From positions 262,237 to 326,236 of the forward strand of contig JAFABB010000051.1 of NCBI GenBank assembly GCA_023426245.1: DNA of 64,000 nt. Direction: 5' to 3'. Source of the DNA: Bacillota bacterium. Lineage in GTDB: Bacteria; Bacillota; UBA4882; UBA8346. How positions within the stretch are numbered: position 1 is the first letter of the stretch; each line of letters opens with the position of its first letter. Positions 46,301 to 55,300 of this stretch are shown piece after piece. The notes below the pieces were generated by a model. That model was given only the letters and a program-made list of their open reading frames with translations, ran no database searches and had not been told where the DNA came from. Both the position numbers and the translations under genes were made by a program.

Positions 46301-49300
46301 TTAACGGGACCTGGGTTCTTGATACAGCGACCCAAGAAGATGATTTAGATTTCTTTGTAGTGTTTTCATCGATAGCCACTGTGTTCAGTGCACCGGCTCA
46401 AGGAGGTTACATCGCTGCCAATGCGTATTTGGACTCTTTTGCAGCCCAGCGAAGCCAAAAAAATAAACGGACTTTAGCCATCAATTGGGTGGCCTGGAAA
46501 GATACCGGGATGGCCGTCGAAAGCGGTTTGGTATCCGATACCGCTTTTAAGGCCATAGCCACTTCGGAGGCGATCAAAGCCTTTGAAATGGTCTTAAATA
46601 AGGATATCACCAGAATCATTATTGGAGAAATCAACTATCAGAGCGGGATGGCTCAGCTTCTTCTAAAACAGCCCATTAAACTGGCTGAGGTTCTTAGCGA
46701 TAAGATCACCAAGATTCACGGCAAAGAAGCCGTAACACCGGTACTTCAGACGGAAAACCGCCTGGAAAAGGTTATTTTACAGGGCCGGGAAAATGATGAA
46801 TATACGGAAACCGAGCGTCAACTTGGCCAAATTTGGAGCGAGGCGCTAGGCTATAAAGAAATTAATGTCACGGATGATTTTTACGATTTAGGCGGAGATT
46901 CCATACTGGCCACCACTATCGTCAATCAACTCGAAAAGCTGGGAAAGAGCGTCAAAATAGTGGATGCATTGAATTATTTAACTGTCGAGAGTTTTGCCAA
47001 ATATTTGGATGAAAATCAACCGAACCAGGAGGACTCCGCTTTATTATTGAAGCCGGTTGAAAAAAGCGAATATTATCCAACCTCTTCTGCACAAAAAAGG
47101 TTACTGTTCCTGGATAAGCTGGAGGATTTGGGGATCAGCTATAATTTACCTTCGGTCCGAGTCATTCAGGGACCTTTGGATAAGCAACGCTTTGAAGATG
47201 TCTTTCGAGCTCTGATTCAAAGACATGAATCGCTTCGAACCTCATTTGAATTCATCGATGGAATTCCGGTTCAGAGAGTCCATCCGGATGTTGATTTTCA
47301 AGTAGTATACCAGACGGGGGATGAAGCGGAAATTGATAATCTGGCGCGGCAATTCATCAAACCCTTTGACGTAAGCCAAACGCCGCTCTTCCGGGTGGGA
47401 CTAATCAAACTATCTGAAAACAAGCATCTATTTCTTTTTGATATGCATCATACAATATCCGACGGCATATCCATGACGGTTTTGGTCAAGGAATTCTCTC
47501 GGCTGTATCAGGGTGAAAATTTGCCGGAATTGCCCATCCAATACAAGGATTTCGCAGTGTGGCAAAACGAGCTCTTTAAAAAGGGTCAAATTAAAAATCA
47601 AGAAAACTATTGGCTGGATGTATTTAAAGGTGAGATTCCTGTGCTCAATCTGCCTACAGATTACCAGAGGCCTTCCATTCAAAGTTTTGCGGGCGATAAA
47701 TTTACATTTCAGGCCGGCAGGGAATTGACCCAAAAATTAAATGCTTTAGCATCGGAAACCGGAACAACCCTTTATATGGTCTTGCTTGCCGCCTATAATG
47801 TGCTGCTTGCCAGATATTCCGGGCAGGAAGACATTATTGTCGGCTCACCGATTGCCGGAAGGCGTCACGCTGATCTGGAGAATATCGTCGGTATATTTGT
47901 AAACACCTTGGCCATGAGGAATTATCCTCAATTTAGCGAGAAATTCCATGATTTCTTAATGAAAGTTAAAGTCAATGCCCTGAACGCCTATGAAAATCAG
48001 GATTATCCTTTTGAAGAATTAGTTGAACATCTTGGCTTATCAAGGAATGTCAGCCGGAACCCTTTGACGGATACGGTATTTGTTCTTCAAAATGTGGGGA
48101 ATCAGGATATTCAAATCGCTAGTTTGGATTTTACGGCTTACGATTATAAAACTCAAATCGCCCAATTTGATCTGGTTCTTAATGCGCGGGAAAGTGCGGA
48201 CGATATCGGATTTACTCTGGAGTACGGCACTCAATTATACCGCAAAGAGACGATTGTGAAAATGGCCGGACATTTTCTGAATATTTTAAAGGAAGTGTCC
48301 AGCCATCCTGAAATCAGCCTAGGGCAGATTGATGTTCTTTCAGCAGTCGAAAAGAAACAGTTATTGGTGGATTTCAACCAAACTCAAGCGGAATATCCGA
48401 AAGAGAAGACCATTCAAGAACTCTTTGAAGAACAAGTATCAAAGAAGCCGGATCAGATCGCGGTGGTATTCGAGGACCAACAACTCACCTACCGGGAACT
48501 GAATGAAAAGGCCAACCAATTAGCCCGGGTATTGAGGAAAAAAGGGGTAGGACAAGATATTGTCGTTGGGTTGTTAGTTCGGCCCTCCTTGGAAATGTTA
48601 ATCGGAGTTTTAGGGATCTTAAAGAGCGGCGGAGCCTATTTGCCTATCGACCATGAATATCCCCAAGAGCGTATTCGCTATATGCTGGAAGATAGCCATA
48701 CGAATATTTTAGTAACTCAAAAAGAATTCAACACTGGCTTTAATTTTTCCACGGAGACCCTCGACTTGGAGGATGAAACTCTCTATCAAGGGAAAAAAGA
48801 AAACCTTTCGAATCCCAATCATTCCAATAACCTGGCATATATCATTTATACCTCGGGATCCACCGGGAAACCCAAAGGGGTAATGATTGAACACCGCTCA
48901 TTAATCAACCTCTGCCAATGGCACATAAACGACTATCAGGTAACAAACTCCGACAAAAGCACTAAATATGCCGGATTTGGATTTGATGCCTCGGTATGGG
49001 AGATCTTTCCCTACCTTCTGTCAGGTAGCACCATCCATGTGATTCCGGAAGAGCTGCGGCTGGATGTTGGAGAACTGAACCGCTACTATGAAGCCCATGG
49101 AATCACCATCAGCTTTTTACCAACCCAAATCTGTGAAGAGTTTTTAAAAACCGGAAACCGTTCTCTGCGGAAACTGTTGACCGGCGGAGACAAACTCCGT
49201 CAGTATGTCAATACCAACTTCCAATTGGTAAACAACTACGGACCGACTGAGAATACAGTGGTCACCACCAGCTTTGTAACAAACCAGATCTATTCGAACA

Positions 49301-52300
49301 TCCCCATCGGCAAACCGGTATCCAACAGCCGGATTTACATACTAGGAGAGAACCAGCAGTTACAACCGGTGGGAGTAGCGGGAGAACTTTGTATCTCCGG
49401 TGATGGACTGGCCCGGGGATATCTGAACCGCCCTGAATTGACAGCAGAGAAATTTGTAGCCAATCCCTACGAACCGGGCGAGAGGATGTACCGGACCGGA
49501 GATCTAGCCCGTTGGCTGCCGGATGGCAACATCGAGTTTTTAGGGAGAATCGATCAACAAGTCAAAGTGAGAGGATATCGTATTGAGCTGGGCGAGATTG
49601 AAAATGAGTTATTGGACTACGAATCGGTCAAAGAGGCTGTGGTCATCGATAAAGAAGATAACACCGGTAACAAATATCTCTGCGCTTACTTGGTCTCTGA
49701 TCAGGAATTGTCAGTATTCGACTTACGGAAGCATTTAGCCAGGAAATTGCCGGATTACATGGTTCCATCCTATTACATACCAGTAGAAAAAATACCGCTG
49801 ACCCCTAATGGGAAGGTTGATCGGAAAGCATTGCCCCAGCCGGAAGGGGCATTATACGCCGCAGCAAGTTATGAAGCACCGGGCAGCCCCAGTGAAGAAA
49901 TACTGGCAAACATCTGGCAGGAAGTATTGGGTGTCGAGAAAATCGGCGTTCATGACAACTTCTTTAACCTGGGAGGGCATTCCCTTAAAGCAACAGTACT
50001 GGCCTCCAGAATTCACAAAGAAACGAACGTGGAAATCCCGTTGCGGGAGATCTTTCGGCGGGCCACCATCCGGGAATTGGCAGAATATATGGACGGAGCC
50101 GACGAAAATATCTACGCGGCAATTCAACCAGTGGCGGAACAAGAAGATTATCCGGTATCGGCCGCCCAGAAAAGATTGTATATCCTGAATCAGTTGGACA
50201 GGGAAAGCACCGGCTATAACATACCCGGCGTAATGGTCATCGAAGGCGAACTGAACCGGGAACGCCTGGCGGAAGCTTTTTACAAGTTAGTCCAAAGACA
50301 TGAAGCGTTACGAACCTCCTTTCAGTTGAAAGAGGGGGAACCGGTTCAGATTATCCATCAACATACAGATTTCAAAGTAACATATCAGGAAGCTGCATCC
50401 GGTGAAATCGAGCGTATCGTTGCCGAGTTTATCAAACCGTTTGATTTAAGTCAGGCACCGTTGTTTCGGGTAGGATTAATCCGGCTCTCGAAGATGAAGC
50501 ATGTTCTAATGCTGGACATCCATCACATCATCGCTGATGGCGTATCGATGAATATTTTAACCGAAGAATTCACCCGGTTGTATGAGGGGAAAGATCTGCC
50601 GGAGCTGCGGATCCAATACAAGGACTATGCAGTCTGGCAACATCAGTCATATGCAGGAGAGAGTTTCCGGGCAGGAGAGAGGGCCAAACAGGAAGAGTAT
50701 TGGCTTAAAGCATTTAGCGGTGAAATCCCGGTCTTGAACCTGCCCACCGATTATGCCCGGCCGACCGTGCAAAGCTTTGACGGCGACCGGATAACTTTCA
50801 ATGCAGGACCGAAGTTGGCTGAAGAGTTAAAAACCCTGGCAGCAGACACCGGAGGGACGTTATATATGGTGCTGCTGGCAGCGTACAACGTTTTACTATC
50901 GAAGTATGCCGGACAGGAAGACATCATTGTGGGTTCGCCGATCGCCGGAAGACCCCATGCCGACCTGGAAGGGATCATCGGAATGTTTGTTAACACGCTG
51001 GCCATGAGGAATCAGCCGGATCCTGGCAAGACCTTTCAAGAATTTTTACTGGAAGTCAAGGCCAATGCTCTAAGCGCCTATGAGAATCAGGATTACCAGT
51101 TTGAAGAACTGGTGGAGAAGTTAAATCTCCGGCGGGATATCAGCAGGAATCCCTTGTTTGATGTGATGTTCGCCTTGCAAAATGTAGGACATATTGAAGC
51201 AAAGCTAGCCGATATTCAGCTCACCCCTTATGAATTTGAAAACCGGATCGCCAAATTTGACTTGATGCTGGAAGCAACCGAAACCGGGGAAGAAATCGGC
51301 TTTAGCCTGGAATATTGCACTAAACTATTCCGCAAAGAAACCATTCAAAGAATGGCTGGACATTTTCTGAATATCTTACAGCAAGCGGCGGCCAACCCGA
51401 ATGTTCAACTAGCCGGAATGGACATGCTTTCGGAAGCGGAGAAGGAACAGTTATTACTGGAGTTCAACCAGACCGAAACGGAATATCCGAAAGGCCAGAC
51501 GATTCAAGAACTCTTTGAAAATCAAGCATTCCAGCGGCCGGATCAGATCGCGGTTGTCTATGGGGAGCAGCAGTTAACTTACAGAGAATTGAATGCTAAA
51601 GCGAACCAACTGGCACGTGTGTTAAGGAAAAAAGGCGTAGAGGCGGACACGATTGTCGGGCTGATGGTCGAACGTTCCCTGGAAATGATTGTAGGAATCA
51701 TGGCGATTTTGAAGGCAGGAGGGGCTTATCTGCCGGTCGATCCCGAATATCCCGAAGGCCGGATTCAATATATGCTGGAGAACAGCCGTACCAGTATATT
51801 GTTAACCCAAGAATCCCTACTCGCCAAAATCAAGTTTAGCGGAGAGCTGTTGAATATCCAAGACCCGGCTATCTACAAGGGAAGCTCCGCTAATTTGAAG
51901 GTAATGAATACTCCGGATAATCTGGCCTACACCATATACACTTCGGGCACTACCGGACATCCCAAGGGAGTGATGATTGAACATAAGAACGTAGCTGCTT
52001 TGGTAACTGGATTGTCACGGGCGATATACGAATCCTATCCGGCTTCTCAAAGAGTGGCACTGGTAGCGCCTTATGTCTTCGACGCTTCGGTCAAACAGAT
52101 CTTCGCAGCTTTGCTATTGGGACACAGCTTATATATAGTTCCGCAAGAAATCAGGGTAGATGGAAAGGCCTTAAAGGAATATTACCGCCAATATGCGATC
52201 GATATTTCCGATGGAACACCGGCGCATATCAGTATGTTAACCGCTGCTTCGGCAGATACGGTGGATGATTTAAAAATAAAACATTTTTTGATCGGCGGAG

Positions 52301-55300
52301 AGGCGCTGGGAACCAAGCTGATCCAGGAATTTTATCAGGGATTGAAGGGTGCCAAGCCCAAGATTACCAATGTTTATGGCCCGACAGAGTGCTGTGTGGA
52401 CTCGGCTACCTACTTGGTGAATCCGGAAAAGGTGGATGAACTCAATTCAATCCCTATCGGCAAGCCGTTGGCCAATTGGAAACTCTATGTGTTGGGTAAG
52501 AGTAAGGAAATTTTGCCGGTGGGAATCGCGGGAGAATTATATATCGGTGGGTCGGGAGTCGGCAGAGGGTACTTAAACAATGCCGAACTGACAGCGGAAA
52601 AATTTATAGACAATCCGTTTATAGCGGGTGAAAAAATCTACCGGACGGGAGACTTGGTCAAATGGCTGCCGGATGGAAACATCGAGTTTATAGGAAGAAT
52701 CGATGAGCAGGTTAAGGTGAGGGGCTATCGGATTGAACTGGGTGAGATCGAGAGCCAATTATTGAAATATGAACCGGTCCAGAAGGCAGTGGTTGTGGCC
52801 AGAGAAGAGGAAAACGGCAACAAGTATCTGTGCGCTTATATCGTAGTGGAACAACAGCTAAACGTATCCGATTTGCGGAAACATCTGACCAGGGAATTGC
52901 CGGATTATATGATACCCTCTTATTTTGTACCGTTGGAGAGAATACCGCTTACCTCTAACGGAAAGGTGGACCGGAAGGTTTTACCGGAACCCGATGGCAG
53001 TTTGCATGCTGCGGCGGCCTATGAAGCACCGGGGAATCGTACTGAGGAAGCTTTGGTCTTCATTTGGCAGGAATTATTGGGAATCGATCAAGTCGGTGTC
53101 CATGATAATTTCTTTCATCTGGGGGGACATTCCTTAAAAGCGACAGTACTGGTATCCAGAATCCATAAGGTAATGGATGTGGAAGTCCCGCTACGGGAAG
53201 TGTTCCAACGTCCCAGCATTCGGGAACTGGCTGAATATATCGACGGAGCCCGCAAAAATATTTACGCAGCCATATCGCAAGTGGTGGAGCAAGAGGATTA
53301 TCCGGTATCTGCGGCTCAAAAGCGATTGTTTATCCTGAATCAGCTTGAGGGTGAAAGCACTGGATATAATATGCCGGCTGCATTATTTATCGAAGGAGAA
53401 CTGAACCGGGGACGGTTGGAAGAAACTTTTCAGCAATTGATTGAGCGGCATGAAGCGTTCCGGACTACTTTTCAGTTGAACCCCGAGGCGGAACCGGTCC
53501 AAGTGATTCATCAAAAGGTCGATTTTAAAGTGGATTATTTGGAGGCGGAAACGAAACAAGTCCAGAGTATTATTACCGGATATATCCGGGCGTTTCATTT
53601 AAACAAGGCCCCGCTACTGAGGGCTGGGCTGATCAGACTATCCGAGAATAAGCACATTCTGATTATCGATATGCATCACATTATCTCGGATGGTGTATCC
53701 ATGAATATTTTCATCGCCGAGTTTATGAGTTTATATGAAGAGAAGAAACTGCCCGGGTTGCGGATTCAATACAAGGATTATTCCGTTTGGCAGAACAACC
53801 TGTTTGCCGGTGAGAGTATCCGCAAGCAGGAAGAGTATTGGCTTAACGTATTCAGTGCTGGAGTTCCAGTATTAAACCTGCCCACTGACTATCCCAGACC
53901 CACCATACAGAGCTTTGAAGGAAATCGGATCACGTTTGGCATAGAAAGGGAATTGGCCGGAAAACTGAACACCCTTGCTGCTGCAGCCGGTGGAACGTTA
54001 TACATGGTGTTACTGGCGGCATTTAACGTAATGCTATCGAAATATACGGGCCAGGAAGATATTGTCATAGGTTCGCCCATCGCCGGACGGCCTCATGCCG
54101 ACCTGGAGAGCATCATCGGGATGTTCGTAAATACTCTGGCTATGCGGAATCAACCGCAATCCCACAAGACCTTTCAAGAATTTTTATTGGAAGTCAAGGC
54201 CAATGCCTTAAACGCTTATGAAAACCAGGATTATCAGTTTGAGGAACTGGTTGATAAACTCAACTTAACCAGGGATATTAGCCGTAATCCATTGTTTGAT
54301 ATCATGTTTGTGCTCCAGAATACCCGGGATACCGAATTAAGCCTTGCCAAACTCAAACTGAGCCCCTATGAGTTTGAAAACCGGATTGCCAAATTCGATC
54401 TGACCTTGACCGCAGTCGAAAATAAGGCCGGAATCGAGTTCAGTTTGGAATATTGCTCCAAACTATACAAGAAAGAAACCATTACCAGAATGGCCGGGCA
54501 TTTTATGAATATCTTGCGGGAAGTAGCAGCACGGCCGGATACCGTTTTAGATGAAATCGAAATGATTTCCGCTGCGGAAAAGCGGCAACTATTGGTGGAG
54601 TTTAATGATACCAAGGCGGAATATCCGTATGGTAAGACCATCCAGGAATTTTTTGAAGAGCAGGTTGTCCGGATACCGGATCATGTCGCCGTGGTATTCG
54701 AAGATCGGCAATTGACCTACAGGGAATTAAACGGAAAAGTAAACCAACTGGCATGGGTGCTGCGGTCAAAAGGAGTTCATTCCGACAGTATTGTGGGAAT
54801 ATTGGCAGAACGTTCCCTGGAAATGATCATCGCCATCCTGGGAGTCTTGAAGGCTGGCGGGGCCTATTTGCCGATTGATCCTGATTATCCCCTCGACCGT
54901 ATTAACTATACTTTGGAGGATAGCGGCACTAAAATTCTGTTAACCCAAAGCCGTTTGGAGAATCAGACTTCATTTACGGGGGAAACCATTGATTTAGATA
55001 ATGAAGCCTTATACCGGGGTGATGATACCAATCCGCCCTCTATCAATAAACCAGCGGATTTGGCTTATATCATTTATACCTCAGGCACCACCGGAAGACC
55101 CAAAGGAGTCATGATTGAACATCGCAACGTTGTCAGACTTCTCTTCAACGAGAAAATGCAATTTGACTTCACCCATGGGGATGTCTGGACGATGTTTCAT
55201 TCCTATTGTTTTGACTTTTCGGTCTGGGAAATGTACGGAGCTTTGTTATATGGCGGGAAATTAGTGGTCGTTGCCAAATCAACCGCCCGGGATCCCCAGA

